Program-made: the position numbers and the translations under genes
The notes under the pieces: model-generated
What the model was told of the DNA's origin: nothing
What the model saw: the letters and a program-made list of their open reading frames with translations, nothing else
The model's database searches: none
Shown: piece by piece, positions 49,065 through 60,413 of the stretch
Numbering within the stretch: the stretch's first letter is position 1
How the letters are laid out: every line of letters begins with the position of its first letter
From: an uncultured Bacteroidota bacterium
GTDB lineage: Bacteria; Bacteroidota; Bacteroidia; Chitinophagales; Chitinophagaceae
NCBI GenBank assembly: GCA_903905065.1
Contig: CAIVEW010000089.1
Location: forward strand, 62,001 to 126,000
Direction: 5' to 3'
Length of the DNA: 64,000 bases

Positions 49065-52000
49065 TTAATGTGCCACTACCAACCTTTGTACTTGTAGCGC
49101 CTTGCCGTCTCCCTCCATGCGGATGATGTAAACTCCAGGCATCCAGTTCGCCGTATTTACCATCCAGCTTCCGCTCACTGTATTTGGCATGGTATAGTCT
49201 ATCTTCCTGCCCATAGCATCATAAATAGAGATGCTCTGGTCACTGTTTCCATCAGCGCCATAGTTATAAGAGATCGTCACCATGCTTGACGTTGGATTCG
49301 GGAAGACAAGCATCGCCGTGCTGACGTTTGCTTGCATGCCTGTGCTATTATTCGTCTTCCCTGTATCAGCGGGTGAATGTCCATTCCGTTCTGATACCGA
49401 CCATGGGCAGTTCGGTAAAGGTACCCTCCGTTTGTAGTAACATCTTCTGCCATTGCTGGTGTCGGTAAATATTACCTGTATAGTAACACTGTCCGGCGGC
49501 GGCACTGCAAGTGTTGTAAAAGTCAGCGTCATGGGCGGCTGGACTCCATATGAAGCAAGAATACCAGAGAACGGATCAATAGGACCAATGTCAGTACCTA
49601 GCGTATATATATATCCTCCGCCTGGGCTATACATTGTAATCGTCATGCTGTAGGTTGCAGGGTTAGTTGTGTCGCAGACAATCGCCACATGGAGCGAATC
49701 GCCCTGACACGTATCGCAATGCGCAACCGTAACGTCCATAGTATCGGATATTTTCGCGCACAATCCGTTGTTTAAATTCCACTGATATTCACCACCGCTA
49801 TCTACTACATACGACCCCATGAGACTTGATGTGCCGGACTCCGCTACTATATCATTGCGCAGCCAGGCCCAATAGCTAAACGTAACATCCGGCGGGCCAT
49901 ATAAGGTGATCGGCAACTGTTCCTCACAAAGCGAATAGCAGCCAGTTGGCAGATATGGAAAATACGTATCCGGTGCAAGCGGCACATAAGTATCCGAGGA
50001 ACTAATACAGCCGTACAGATCGGTAAACCATACACGATATGGCCCGCCAGAATAGATATCATCCACAGAATCGGTTGCACCATTGCTCCAATTGTAAAGA
50101 CCGACCCAGGGCGCTATTTCGGATGCCTTCAGTTCCAAATGGTAGGTGTTGCAATCTACCACGGTAACTGGCGATGCTATTACTGGGTTCGGCGGTAGCG
50201 GGTAAATGTTTATGCTGTCTATAGCTGATGTGTCATAGCAGGAAGTGCCTGAAGGTGTATCTGTGATTCCCAAAACCAGCATATACTGGTAGATCGAATC
50301 CGCAGAAAGGCCTGCGTCCACAATGTAGGGCAAAGAGCTTTCAGAATCGATACCACGCCACCATGCATAGGAAACGCCAGCACCTGCATAGCCAGACAGG
50401 TTCACTGTTTGTCCGTAGCAATAGTTTTGCAGGCCATAGATTTGTGCGTTCGGCGGTTGAATGATTTTTACGTATTGTGTGGGATAGAACGTTTGCTGAC
50501 ATTTATAAGAATCAATTACAGTCACCCAATACGAGCCTGACTGATAAACACTGTCAGCGCTCCCAACGGTTCCATTGCTCCATAGATAGATAAATGGCGC
50601 TGTTCCACTTGTTGTTGGAAATATAGCAAAATTTGTGACAAACGGCGCTGCATTAGAACAAACTACACCCCCTCCACCGTAAACACCCGTTAAAGTATTG
50701 TGATAAATTTGTACTGCTTCCGTTGTATCTGCCGTGCAGCCTATGGTATCAGTAACGGTTAGCAACACTGAAAAAGTATGCGGGTTGGTAGTGAATGTTG
50801 GCGACCAACTATATGTTCGCTGGGGATCCTGCAATAGATTAGAAGAGCTATCACCAAAGCTCCAATCGTAAGCAACAATGCCCGCTGTACTAGTGGCAGT
50901 GAATCTTATCGGCACATCCTCGCAGATCGGAGAAAGCGTATCAACAAACGCAGCATGAGGTCTGGCCGGTACAACAATGGGCAATGTAAACGTGCAACTG
51001 AATGTGCCGCCCGGCCGTGTGCCGGAGACTGTTTCGGTAATGTTGTAAGAGCCAATCGGTAGAGCTACGGTGAGGTTTGTCCCGCCGCCTAGTATTGTTC
51101 CGCTGTTATCCCAAACTATGGTGTCTATATGCCACCACGGCACATAGGCAGAATAATCAGTGAGCAGCAGGCTGTCATCTACACCTCCGGCGCATTTCAG
51201 CCGGTATCTGAAATTGGCAATAATACCTACCGTGTCCTGCTTGGTCGTATCTGCAATGCAGACACCGAAAGTCTTGGTAAATTCAAATGTATAAATGCCT
51301 GGTAAACCATAGGTGACTACGGCTATTGCACCGCCACCGGAAGTAGTAAAGCTCGTCGGAACTGTCGCCGGTCCCCATTCGGGACCGGTACCGCCTGTTG
51401 TGCCAGAACCATCCAGAGTTATTGAGTTGCAAATATCCGATGAAGTAACGATGAACGGAGTATCGCAATGAGGGTGAATGTGGAAGCCTCCCGTGTCGCA
51501 CATGGCATGGTTGATATTTACCACCTCGGAAACCCCCGAACAGCCATTGCTTGCGGTGACGGTAAAATAATAATTCTGAGGGCCGCCGGATGCAACATAT
51601 GTGGTATCCGTGGCGCCTGATATCGCCCCCGAACCGTTGTACCATTGGTAATCCAACCCAGTTACGTTATTCGTCACCGTGCCCACTAAGAGTGTGGTCA
51701 AACTGTCGCAACCCAGTATCTCGCCAGAAACACTGGTGTATGCTACCGGTCCTGGCAGAATTGGAATAGCTACCGAGCCACTGCCCGAGAGTGGGCAAGG
51801 CGCAGAGGAATCAGGTATTACTGTTACCCTAACGGTATAGATAATATTGCCGGTTGTCGTATTTAGCGGATACCTGTGCCCTGGCGATACGTTTGTAGTG
51901 GTCGTAGTTGTTGGTGTGCCGTCTCCAAAATCCCAAGTATAACTAATGCCTCCCGTATTCGAGGTAAACACCACCGGAGAATCAGGACATGCTGGCGATG

Positions 52001-55000
52001 GAACGGCAACAATGGTAACTCCCGGCGACGGCTGAACTACCACCGTGAGCGTATCCGATTTTACACTGTCGCATTTATGCACGGTCACGATGATCTTTGC
52101 AGTTGTGGCTGCTGTGACATTGTTCCACAAGATGGTATCAGCGGGCGCATGAGCACCGCGCACCACACTGCCTAAGGTATTCGGAGAGATAATCCAGTCA
52201 TATACTTCGCCGCGAGTGTAGTTGCAAGTATATCCTCTTTTTGAGTTGGCGCACGGCGTCGTATCTCCGGTGATATTTAGCTTGATGCTGTCAGTAGTAA
52301 TATTCACAGTATAGGCAGCGCCCAAACAATATGGCGGGAAAGTGTTCACATGGCTCACCAGCAGCTTCTTTGTGCCGGTGCTCGTCCACGTCACCGTCAC
52401 CGTATTGCCGACCGTTGTTGGGGAGATAATTCCACCAATGGCCTGCCAGGAATATACTGTGCCCGGTATATCGTTCCATGCCTTATAGTTATACAAACGC
52501 CCGAGGCATACGGTGTCAGGGCCGATAACGCTGTCAATCGCGCCCGGTGAACCGAGCACGTCAATGGTCAGTGGATTGGCGCAGAAGCCGCCAGTGGCCG
52601 AAAGCAGGTACGCACCCGGTGTTCCGAAAGTATGGGTGAATGAGCCAGAGCTGCTACCTGTCCCAATAACGCTGCCGGTAAGCACGCTTGATAAAACCCA
52701 GTTGCCGGATGCCCCGCCTGTGAGGTTGTATGTTTCGGTATAACCCTGGCATACCGTGGTTTGCCCGGTTATGGTATCTGGCGGAACTACAGACACTTTG
52801 AACAGCGCATTTCCGCCACACAGTTTTATCCTGTTTTGATACCATCCGTGTATCTCGTATGTGCCGAGGGAATCAAATTGCAGTATAACGGTATGGTCAT
52901 CACGGTAGCCAACGACTGCGCCGGGGTATCCGATGACTCCCCACATATATTGCGTTGCCGCCCAAAGCGGCAGGCTGTATTCATACTGTTCGCCTGCACA
53001 GACCACCGCAGGACCGGTAATGACGGGACTTTGCAATATCACGGGTATCTTTATTGTCGTGGTGTCGGAGCATACGCCGCTGCATCCGGGAGTGGCAAGG
53101 CTCACATAGCCAAAACCATCGGAACCGACATCGTTCCACTTCACAGTGATAGACGCAGTGCCTGAACCGGTTACGATAGTTCCGCCGATCACCGACCAGT
53201 TGTACGTTCCACAAGTAGCTGCCGTACTGTAAGTAGCGGTTTCGCTATCGCACACAATAGCTGCACATTGTATTTTCGGGGCCGGGTCGCTTGATACATT
53301 CAACACTTCGCGCATAGTGTCCGAACAGTTGCAGGCGTTCTTTACGACAAGTGTTACCGTATACGTGCCCGCTGCTGTATACGTATGCGATGGATCAGTT
53401 ATGGCTGTTCCTGTGCCGTCGCCGAAGTTCCATATCCATGACACTATTGGGGATGAAGAATCTGCCGTAGAAAAATCAGTAAATAAAATGTTGTCCGCAA
53501 GGCAATAGCTGGTACTGCCTGTGAAGAAATGCGCATGAGGCTTAGCTATTACTTTTATGCAAGCGATTGTTTCGGCAATGCAATGACTGGCAGTATCATA
53601 GAGTGTGATGGAGGCCGTAGTTCCAAGTGTGGGCCACATCACATCTATACTGTCGCCATAATTTGCGACGATGATACCCCCAACAACGCTCCATGTGAAC
53701 ATGCTGCCGCCGACGCCATTGCCATAATAACGCACAATGGAGCTGTCACATACAAGGATGCATCCCGTATCGGGTAGGATAGTTCCCGGTCCCACAAGAT
53801 CCCCGCCTGTTGCCAGTGTCTGGCAGGCGACGATAAAGTTGGTGGTGATGTACGGGATTTCATTAACGACGATAGCTGTGGTCGCAGTGCCTGTACCACA
53901 TAACGTAGTAGCGGTGTATGTAATCGTTACCGAGCCGGAGGCGATGCCCGTAACTATACCCGTCAAAAAACCTACCGTTGCAATGGCCGCATCACTACTG
54001 GTCCATGTGCCGCCGGTCATTCCATCGCTGAGTGTTATTGTGGAACCGGAGCATACGCCCAATGGGCCGGTAATAGGAAGCAGCGTATTATCATACACTT
54101 TCACTACTCTCGTTACGACTGATGTACCGCAACTATTGACTACGGAATAACTCAAAGTTGCGGTGCCCACAGCAACTCCTGTGGCTACTCCAGATGCAGA
54201 ACCAATGGTAACAATGCCGGTATTCCCGCTACTCCATACCCCACCACTAACAGAATCACTGAATGGAGCGGTAGACCCGACACATAGGGTATCAGTTCCT
54301 GAGATCGGTGGGACAACCGGCAAAGAATCAACAGAAATCGTGTAGGTGACAAAACAGCCTGTGCCTATCGTATAGGTGACTATGGCCGTACCTGTATGCA
54401 GCCCGGTGATCGTGCCGCTGGAACCGTCCACATTAATGGTGGTGCTACCGCTACTCCATGTGCCGCCAGCCGTAGAATCGCTGAGGATTATTCTTGCCAG
54501 CATGCAGACTGAATCTATGCCGTGTATAGGCAATGGCAACGGATTGACAGTAATTACTGCGCCTATATAACAACCCGTCGGAAGTATATATACGATGGTG
54601 TCACCGCCAGGGCTTACTCCCGTTACTGTACCCGAAACGGAGTCTATGGTCGCAATACCTGTGTTGAGGCTTATCCATGTACCGCCCGGGGAGTCATCCG
54701 ATAGCGCTGTTGTGTAGCTAACACAAACGGACAGCGCTCCGGAAATCGCAGATGGTAACGGGTTTACCGTAACAACAGTGGCAACACCGCATCCTGTCGG
54801 AAGTGTGTAACTAATAGTTGTGGTGCCGGAGGTTATACTTGTTACATGCCCCGTAGAGGAGCCGATCGTGGCAACCGAAATGTTATGGCTAGACCACGTA
54901 CCACCAGAGGTGGCATCAGTCAAATTTATCGTGTCGCCAGCGCACAACGGTGCATTTCCCGTAATTATTGCGGGGACGGGGTTTACGGTAACAGGGATCG

Positions 55001-58000
55001 GCAGCATATCAATGCATCCCGGTCCAACTGAAACGGTATAAACCAACGTGGCAGTACCGGCTCCAACGAAAACGATGTCGCCATCAGTAAGTCCGATTGT
55101 TACCACGCTCGTATCGGTACTGGAAAAGCCGCCTCCAGTCGGCGTAACCGTAACTACCACGGTCCCACCCACACAAATATCGAAAGGATAAGGCGGGTCG
55201 GTGGTAATAAAGAACGATGGCATCGGTATAACAGTTACTATCATCGATGCAGTCGCTGATCCGCAAGCATTGAAAGCCGTGTAAGTTACAGTAAGCGTAC
55301 CTGTTGTTACGCTCGTTAGCGTTGTTGCAGAAGTTGTATCCGATGACAGCGTACCGCTTCCCGTACCGGAGACGTCTGTCCATAAAACGGATGTCACGCC
55401 ACCCGGGCCGCTACTAAGACCTGGAGACCCGGTCAAGTTAATGCTGCATCCCAGATGTACAGAATCTAGCCCCAGTATTGTTGCCACCGAGGGTGTTGTT
55501 ATGACGGTAACAACCGTAGTCGTAACACTTGTACAAAAGGTCGGAGCAATACCTGTTGTTGTATAGCTAATAACAGACGTGCCAGCGTGCATTCCGGTTA
55601 CAAGGCCGGTAGATAGTCCAACGGATGCATTTGTGTCACTGCTTGTCCAGGTACCCCCTGATACGGTTTCAGTCAAAGTGGTAGTAGCACCAACGCATAA
55701 AATTGTCGTTCCCGCAATAACACCTGCATTCGGGTGTGGATTTACGGTCACAACATACGTTCTGTCACAGTCAGAGGGAGCAGCCGCAACGTAATGTATA
55801 GTTGCAGTTCCCGCGACAACTCCAGCTACTACGCCGGTCGTGAGTCCAACACTTGCTGTCCCAGGAGAACCGCTGTACCAAGTGCCACCAGTGATGGCAT
55901 CGGCTAGAGTAGTGGTTGATCCAACGCAAACAGCGGATGTACCTGTAATAGCCGCAGACGGATATACGGTAACCGTTGTCGTGATTGAGCAGGCACCTGG
56001 CGAAGTAATATAGCTGATGACTGCGGTTCCTGCACTTATCCCAGTCACAACCCCAGATGTCGAAATAGTTGCAACGCCTGGAAGGGCAGTACTCCATGTG
56101 CCTCCCGTTACATCATCAGTTAATGTAGTTGTTGACCCCTGACATACTGTTTTTGTCCCGTTAATTTCCCCGGGAGATCGAGTGACTGATACGGTATCTG
56201 TCGTTGTCGACGATCCACAAGAGTTTGTAGCGACGCATGAAAATATTTCTATTCCCGAACTAAAACCATAAGTGGCTGCAACAGCAGTACTGCCTGAGTC
56301 AGACAATATAAAACCTACAATACCGGAAGAGAACCAACCAAATGACGTGGCCCCAGTGCCGGTAATTCCTAAATCAAATCCAACACCCGAACAAACCACG
56401 GAGGGGCCTGAAATCAAGCCGACTGTTGGTGTTGAGTTAACAGTTACACATTTCGATGTTGTTACCGGATAGTAGCAAGGGCCATCTAAAGTGGGCGTAG
56501 TTATGCTGGTAATATTAAGACACAGCGTGCCTACTGTAGTTATCAAGCTCCCAGACACCGTAACTCCTATATGTCCTGACGAAGGTATGGTATCCGATCC
56601 TGTTGTCGGCGATCCGGATGGATAGGTTATGGTATAATGGACCACATCTAAATATGTACCGTTTACGACAAAGGTAAAATCAGCGCCTACGCAAGGGTTC
56701 GCGGTAGTCGTAGTAAGGGCTGCCGGCGTAGGTTTAGGGCATACGGCTACGTCTCCGGTGGCTGTTGTGCCACTAGTGCGATATAGTGTAATATTATCAA
56801 TGGAAATACTCTTGTCCATCACAAGTTCTGCATCCTCTATACATATAAAGGTTGTGCCAGAGTATCCGCTTGTAAAATCGAATGCTACTTGATACCAATT
56901 AGGATCACATCCGGGATAAATTCCCGCTCCATAGGTTACATTGATTGTGGTACCGCCACCAAGGCCATTCTCCAATGTTGATCCGCTATGCCCGGCAGCG
57001 CCAATTAATGTGGCAAATTCCGGATATCCAATATGACCAAGAACATCTGCGTCCAAAGGTCGCCAGTATCGATACCAAAAAGAAAAATGGTAGGTTGCTC
57101 CGGGACATAAATCAACAGTCTGACCCCAAAAATAATGCGCATAGTCTCCGGCGGTCCCATGAGCCGACCAAAAATTAAGGCACACATCCCCCGGAGGACT
57201 GCCATCTTCAGATATATATAATGGACATTCCCTACCCGGGTCCATTCCATACGAATTGTTCATGACAATATGGTCAGGACCTTCATCCCCCGCCGAGTGC
57301 GTCGAGCTACAAATGTTTCCATATAGAGTTTCCATACACGGAAATCTATTGCAGATGTCACCTGGCGAGAAGTCCTGATAAAATTCACCGTTGTTTATAA
57401 GATTAGGCCCTTGACAAGTTGCAGTAAGGGTATATGTCTCGCAAATGGAAGCGACCCCAACAGAAAACATAACTCCCGTAGGGTCACCAGTCCCGCTGGA
57501 CGGTGTTGGAAGTGGCAAGCCGGTTGGCGCGGCCCAGCTATATGCGATAGGTACAAACCCGGCAGGATAGGTAACGTGTACTGTGTATGTGTAGGTACTA
57601 CCTGGGCACAGGTTGTCGCCGGAGGGAACTGTAAAGGTCGTATTCGTGCACGGATCATAAATTGGTGGGCACAGAGTTCCAGTAATTGTAGAGGAAGTTG
57701 TTCGTTCACTGCTGTGTGTTCCAAATGTTGCAAAGCAACCGTCAGACAATGTATAGGTGATTGTTACCGCGCCATCGCTAACACCTGTTACATTTCCTGC
57801 CAGGCTAGGCGTAGATGTGTCTGCCGTTGCAGTGGCAACGGTTGTATCGCTACTACTCCAAATGCCTCCGCCAATTAAATTGATGAAGTAATACGGAATG
57901 CCTATAAAAACCGGATCGCCTCCTTCAATTGGATTTGGGGACAAGTTAACTGTTACAGTCGCTGTGGCCGGTGAGCAACCTCCTTCGAGTACATAAGTTA

Positions 58001-60278
58001 TAACACTTGTGCCTGCAGACAAACCCGTAATAGTCCCTGATCCAGAACCAATTGTCGCAATGCTACCATCACTGCTGCTCCATGTGCCGCCTGTGGAACC
58101 ATCACTTAATGTGATCGTTAAGCCTGAGCAAACCGTAAGATAACCACTTATCGATGCCGGAAGCGCATTTACTATGAAAGAAATCATTGCAATGCATCCT
58201 GCTACGGATGTGTAGGTAATTGTCGCACTCCCGTTTTCAATTCCGGCGACTACGCCTGAGCCAGAACCAATGGTGGCAACACTACCGTCGCTACTGCTCC
58301 ATACCCCTCCTGTTGTTGCGTCACTTAACGTCATTGTTGATCCTGCGCATAAAGAGGTTGATCCGGCTATCCCAGCAGGTAGAGCATTGACCGTAAGCGA
58401 TATCGTTGTGATACATCCGGTCCCGGCCATATAAGTAATCGTCGCAGTACCGCCTGCAACTCCAGTTATAATGCCCGATGCAGAGCCGATGGTTGCGATA
58501 GTCCCATCACTGCTGCTCCATGTGCCTCCGGTAGTAGCGTCATTGAGAGTTGTTGCTAACCCTGCACACACAGAAGCTGATCCCGTGATTGCAGCGGGCA
58601 GCGGATTAACAGTTACAATTGCATATACGGGAGTACATGCATCTGCGGGCGCAAACGTAATTGTTGCAGTTCCGGAAGCTACGCCGGTAGCGACTCCTGA
58701 ACCTGAACCTATAGTGGCAATACCAGGGCTACTACTGCTCCAGATTCCGGATATGCTATCGCTCAATGAGGTAGTTAAACCCAGGCATACAGATAAAGTA
58801 CCTGAAATTGCTGTAGGCAACGCAAAGACTGTTACGGTTGCAGTTGCATAGCAGCCAGTGGTGGTATACACATATGATACCGTTGAAGTTCCTCCAACCA
58901 CTCCGGTTACTATGCCAGATGCTGAACCAACAGTTGCAATAGTTACATTACTGCTGCTCCATGTACCACCTCCTGATGCGTCACTCAATGTAGTTGTTTG
59001 GCCCACGCACATGGACATAGTACCCGTAGTAGTAACAGGCACAGGATTGACAGTTACAATTGCAGTCACATAAGGACACCCGCTTGTAGGTGTATAAGTA
59101 ATGGTTGACGTACCCGGAGCTACGCCAATTACGGTTCCGGTAGCTGAGCCAATTGTTGCGTGAGTGGAACTACTGTTTGACCATGTGCCTGCGTTCAGCG
59201 CATCGGTTAATGTCGTCACTGAGCCGACGCAAACGGTTTTTGTTCCCGAGATCGCCGAAGCCAGTGCATTGACCGTCAGTACTGTCGTTATGTAACAGCC
59301 TGTATTAATGGTATAAGTGATCGTCGTTGTGCCAGCGCTCCCTCCAAGCACTGCGCCGCTGAAACTGATCGTTGCAACGGATGTGTTGCTGCTTAGCCAT
59401 GAAGTGGTCGTCGGTGTTGAGTCAGATAAAAATGTGGTATAGCCTACGCAGACGGAGGCCGTGCCATTGATTGGACTAGGGTTGCGGTTGACTGTAATAT
59501 TATAGACAGCAGCGCAGCCAGTAGAAAATGCATAGGTCATGGTCGCATTGCCTGACGCCACGCCTGTTACGATGCCAGTGCCCGAACCAATAGTCGCAGT
59601 AGAGGTATTGCTACTTGTCCATGCTCCACCAGAGGCAAAATCACTGAGCGATATTGTATAACCAACGCAGACTTTTGTTGCCCCTCCAATGCCAGAAGGA
59701 TTTGGATTTAACGTCACAACCGTGGTTGCCTGGCATCCAGTGGTAAGTTTATAGGTAATAGTGACTGTTCCAGTTGAACTACCCTGTCCGGTTACAATGC
59801 CGGTTGAGCCAACTTTAGCGCGTACTGTATTGCTGCTGCTCCAGACTCCGCCAGATGTAGCATCTGTTAGACTTGTAATCCCAGATGTCCCGCATATTTG
59901 AGTGTTGCCGGTTATCCCCGCCGGGACATCATTTACCGTTGCCGTTTTGGTGACATAGCAGCCGCCGGAAACGGTGTAGCTGACAGTGCATGTGCCGGCT
60001 GCTACACCGGTCACTATGCCTGTTGAGCCAATAGCGCCAATAGTTGCATCGCTGCTACTCCATGTGCCGCCGGTTGTGGCATCAGTCAAATTGGTTGTTA
60101 GCCCAACGCATACCGATCCAGTGCCGGTGATAGCAGCCGGAGTTGAGCAGCCATACGAAACACTTCGGATCGACAAGAGAAATAAAAATAAAACAATCGC
60201 TTTGAATTCAAAACTTAGGTAGCTATTTCTTGTGGCGAAGCTACGGACAGAGCGGTTTTCTTTGATATTGGGTTTCAT
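49065..60278 (-). CDS. Giant (3737 aa) Ig-like/PKD repeat surface protein with T9SS sorting domain
   Basis: Roughly twenty ~70-75-aa repeats 'ITGTxSVCxGxTTxLsDATxGGtWSSSxxxIATIGsxsGxVTGVxxGTxtITYxxxxGC...VTVNPxP', PKD modules, C-terminal LVFPNPTSSMVTISYNYGADGNSDQSISIYDAMGRKIDY...GVYIIRMEGDGK. Confidence 0.93.
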   Translation of the reverse strand: MKPNIKENRSVRSFATRNSYLSFEFKAIVLFLFLLSIRSVSYGCSTPAAITGTGSVCVGLTTNLTDATTGGTWSSSDATIGAIGSTGIVTGVAAGTCTVSYTVSGGCYVTKTATVNDVPAGITGNTQICGTSGITSLTDATSGGVWSSSNTVRAKVGSTGIVTGQGSSTGTVTITYKLTTGCQATTVVTLNPNPSGIGGATKVCVGYTISLSDFASGGAWTSSNTSTATIGSGTGIVTGVASGNATMTYAFSTGCAAVYNITVNRNPSPINGTASVCVGYTTFLSDSTPTTTSWLSSNTSVATISFSGAVLGGSAGTTTITYTINTGCYITTVLTVNALASAISGTKTVCVGSVTTLTDALNAGTWSNSSSTHATIGSATGTVIGVAPGTSTITYTPTSGCPYVTAIVTVNPVPVTTTGTMSMCVGQTTTLSDASGGGTWSSSNVTIATVGSASGIVTGVVGGTSTVSYVYTTTGCYATATVTVFALPTAISGTLSVCLGLTTSLSDSISGIWSSSSPGIATIGSGSGVATGVASGTATITFAPADACTPVYAIVTVNPLPAAITGSASVCAGLATTLNDATTGGTWSSSDGTIATIGSASGIITGVAGGTATITYMAGTGCITTISLTVNALPAGIAGSTSLCAGSTMTLSDATTGGVWSSSDGSVATIGSGSGVVAGIENGSATITYTSVAGCIAMISFIVNALPASISGYLTVCSGLTITLSDGSTGGTWSSSDGSIATIGSGSGTITGLSAGTSVITYVLEGGCSPATATVTVNLSPNPIEGGDPVFIGIPYYFINLIGGGIWSSSDTTVATATADTSTPSLAGNVTGVSDGAVTITYTLSDGCFATFGTHSSERTTSSTITGTLCPPIYDPCTNTTFTVPSGDNLCPGSTYTYTVHVTYPAGFVPIAYSWAAPTGLPLPTPSSGTGDPTGVMFSVGVASICETYTLTATCQGPNLINNGEFYQDFSPGDICNRFPCMETLYGNICSSTHSAGDEGPDHIVMNNSYGMDPGRECPLYISEDGSPPGDVCLNFWSAHGTAGDYAHYFWGQTVDLCPGATYHFSFWYRYWRPLDADVLGHIGYPEFATLIGAAGHSGSTLENGLGGGTTINVTYGAGIYPGCDPNWYQVAFDFTSGYSGTTFICIEDAELVMDKSISIDNITLYRTSGTTATGDVAVCPKPTPAALTTTTANPCVGADFTFVVNGTYLDVVHYTITYPSGSPTTGSDTIPSSGHIGVTVSGSLITTVGTLCLNITSITTPTLDGPCYYPVTTSKCVTVNSTPTVGLISGPSVVCSGVGFDLGITGTGATSFGWFSSGIVGFILSDSGSTAVAATYGFSSGIEIFSCVATNSCGSSTTTDTVSVTRSPGEINGTKTVCQGSTTTLTDDVTGGTWSTALPGVATISTSGVVTGISAGTAVISYITSPGACSITTTVTVYPSAAITGTSAVCVGSTTTLADAITGGTWYSGSPGTASVGLTTGVVAGVVAGTATIHYVAAAPSDCDRTYVVTVNPHPNAGVIAGTTILCVGATTTLTETVSGGTWTSSDTNASVGLSTGLVTGMHAGTSVISYTTTGIAPTFCTSVTTTVVTVITTPSVATILGLDSVHLGCSINLTGSPGLSSGPGGVTSVLWTDVSGTGSGTLSSDTTSATTLTSVTTGTLTVTYTAFNACGSATASMIVTVIPMPSFFITTDPPYPFDICVGGTVVVTVTPTGGGFSSTDTSVVTIGLTDGDIVFVGAGTATLVYTVSVGPGCIDMLPIPVTVNPVPAIITGNAPLCAGDTINLTDATSGGTWSSHNISVATIGSSTGHVTSITSGTTTISYTLPTGCGVATVVTVNPLPSAISGALSVCVSYTTALSDDSPGGTWISLNTGIATIDSVSGTVTGVSPGGDTIVYILPTGCYIGAVITVNPLPLPIHGIDSVCMLARIILSDSTAGGTWSSGSTTINVDGSSGTITGLHTGTAIVTYTIGTGCFVTYTISVDSLPVVPPISGTDTLCVGSTAPFSDSVSGGVWSSGNTGIVTIGSASGVATGVAVGTATLSYSVVNSCGTSVVTRVVKVYDNTLLPITGPLGVCSGSTITLSDGMTGGTWTSSDAAIATVGFLTGIVTGIASGSVTITYTATTLCGTGTATTAIVVNEIPYITTNFIVACQTLATGGDLVGPGTILPDTGCILVCDSSIVRYYGNGVGGSMFTWSVVGGIIVANYGDSIDVMWPTLGTTASITLYDTASHCIAETIACIKVIAKPHAHFFTGSTSYCLADNILFTDFSTADSSSPIVSWIWNFGDGTGTAITDPSHTYTAAGTYTVTLVVKNACNCSDTMREVLNVSSDPAPKIQCAAIVCDSETATYSTAATCGTYNWSVIGGTIVTGSGTASITVKWNDVGSDGFGYVSLATPGCSGVCSDTTTIKIPVILQSPVITGPAVVCAGEQYEYSLPLWAATQYMWGVIGYPGAVVGYRDDHTVILQFDSLGTYEIHGWYQNRIKLCGGNALFKVSVVPPDTITGQTTVCQGYTETYNLTGGASGNWVLSSVLTGSVIGTGSSSGSFTHTFGTPGAYLLSATGGFCANPLTIDVLGSPGAIDSVIGPDTVCLGRLYNYKAWNDIPGTVYSWQAIGGIISPTTVGNTVTVTWTSTGTKKLLVSHVNTFPPYCLGAAYTVNITTDSIKLNITGDTTPCANSKRGYTCNYTRGEVYDWIISPNTLGSVVRGAHAPADTILWNNVTAATTAKIIVTVHKCDSVKSDTLTVVVQPSPGVTIVAVPSPACPDSPVVFTSNTGGISYTWDFGDGTPTTTTTTNVSPGHRYPLNTTTGNIIYTVRVTVIPDSSAPCPLSGSGSVAIPILPGPVAYTSVSGEILGCDSLTTLLVGTVTNNVTGLDYQWYNGSGAISGATDTTYVASGGPQNYYFTVTASNGCSGVSEVVNINHAMCDTGGFHIHPHCDTPFIVTSSDICNSITLDGSGTTGGTGPEWGPATVPTSFTTSGGGAIAVVTYGLPGIYTFEFTKTFGVCIADTTKQDTVGIIANFRYRLKCAGGVDDSLLLTDYSAYVPWWHIDTIVWDNSGTILGGGTNLTVALPIGSYNITETVSGTRPGGTFSCTFTLPIVVPARPHAAFVDTLSPICEDVPIRFTATSTAGIVAYDWSFGDSSSNLLQDPQRTYSWSPTFTTNPHTFSVLLTVTDTIGCTADTTEAVQIYHNTLTGVYGGGGVVCSNAAPFVTNFAIFPTTSGTAPFIYLWSNGTVGSADSVYQSGSYWVTVIDSYKCQQTFYPTQYVKIIQPPNAQIYGLQNYCYGQTVNLSGYAGAGVSYAWWRGIDSESSLPYIVDAGLSADSIYQYMLVLGITDTPSGTSCYDTSAIDSINIYPLPPNPVIASPVTVVDCNTYHLELKASEIAPWVGLYNWSNGATDSVDDIYSGGPYRVWFTDLYGCISSSDTYVPLAPDTYFPYLPTGCYSLCEEQLPITLYGPPDVTFSYWAWLRNDIVAESGTSSLMGSYVVDSGGEYQWNLNNGLCAKISDTMDVTVAHCDTCQGDSLHVAIVCDTTNPATYSMTITMYSPGGGYIYTLGTDIGPIDPFSGILASYGVQPPMTLTFTTLAVPPPDSVTIQVIFTDTSNGRRCYYKRRVPLPNCPWSVSERNGHSPADTGKTNNSTGMQANVSTAMLVFPNPTSSMVTISYNYGADGNSDQSISIYDAMGRKIDYTMPNTVSGSWMVNTANWMPGVYIIRMEGDGKALQVQRLVVAH

Positions 60279-60413
60279 AAATAATATTTTATTTTTAAAA
60301 GAAATTTTTTTGTGAAAAAACTGCTGATATACAGGTGTTTGTAAACGTATAGAAGCTTATTTAAGAATCCAACTGTTTTTGGTTCTCGTACCTTTGGTAA
60401 TAATTAAATAACT

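Noticed and set aside
49453-60222. Many plus-strand ORFs antisense to the giant gene (e.g. 53737-54150, 58471-58851)
   Set aside because: They mirror the repetitive Ig-like coding sequence (recurrent 'LLHVPPVVASL' patterns) and are shadow ORFs.
49065-60278. Regularly spaced repeats as a CRISPR-like array
   Set aside because: Repeat period is ~215-225 bp, in frame, degenerate at DNA level and fully explained by protein repeats.
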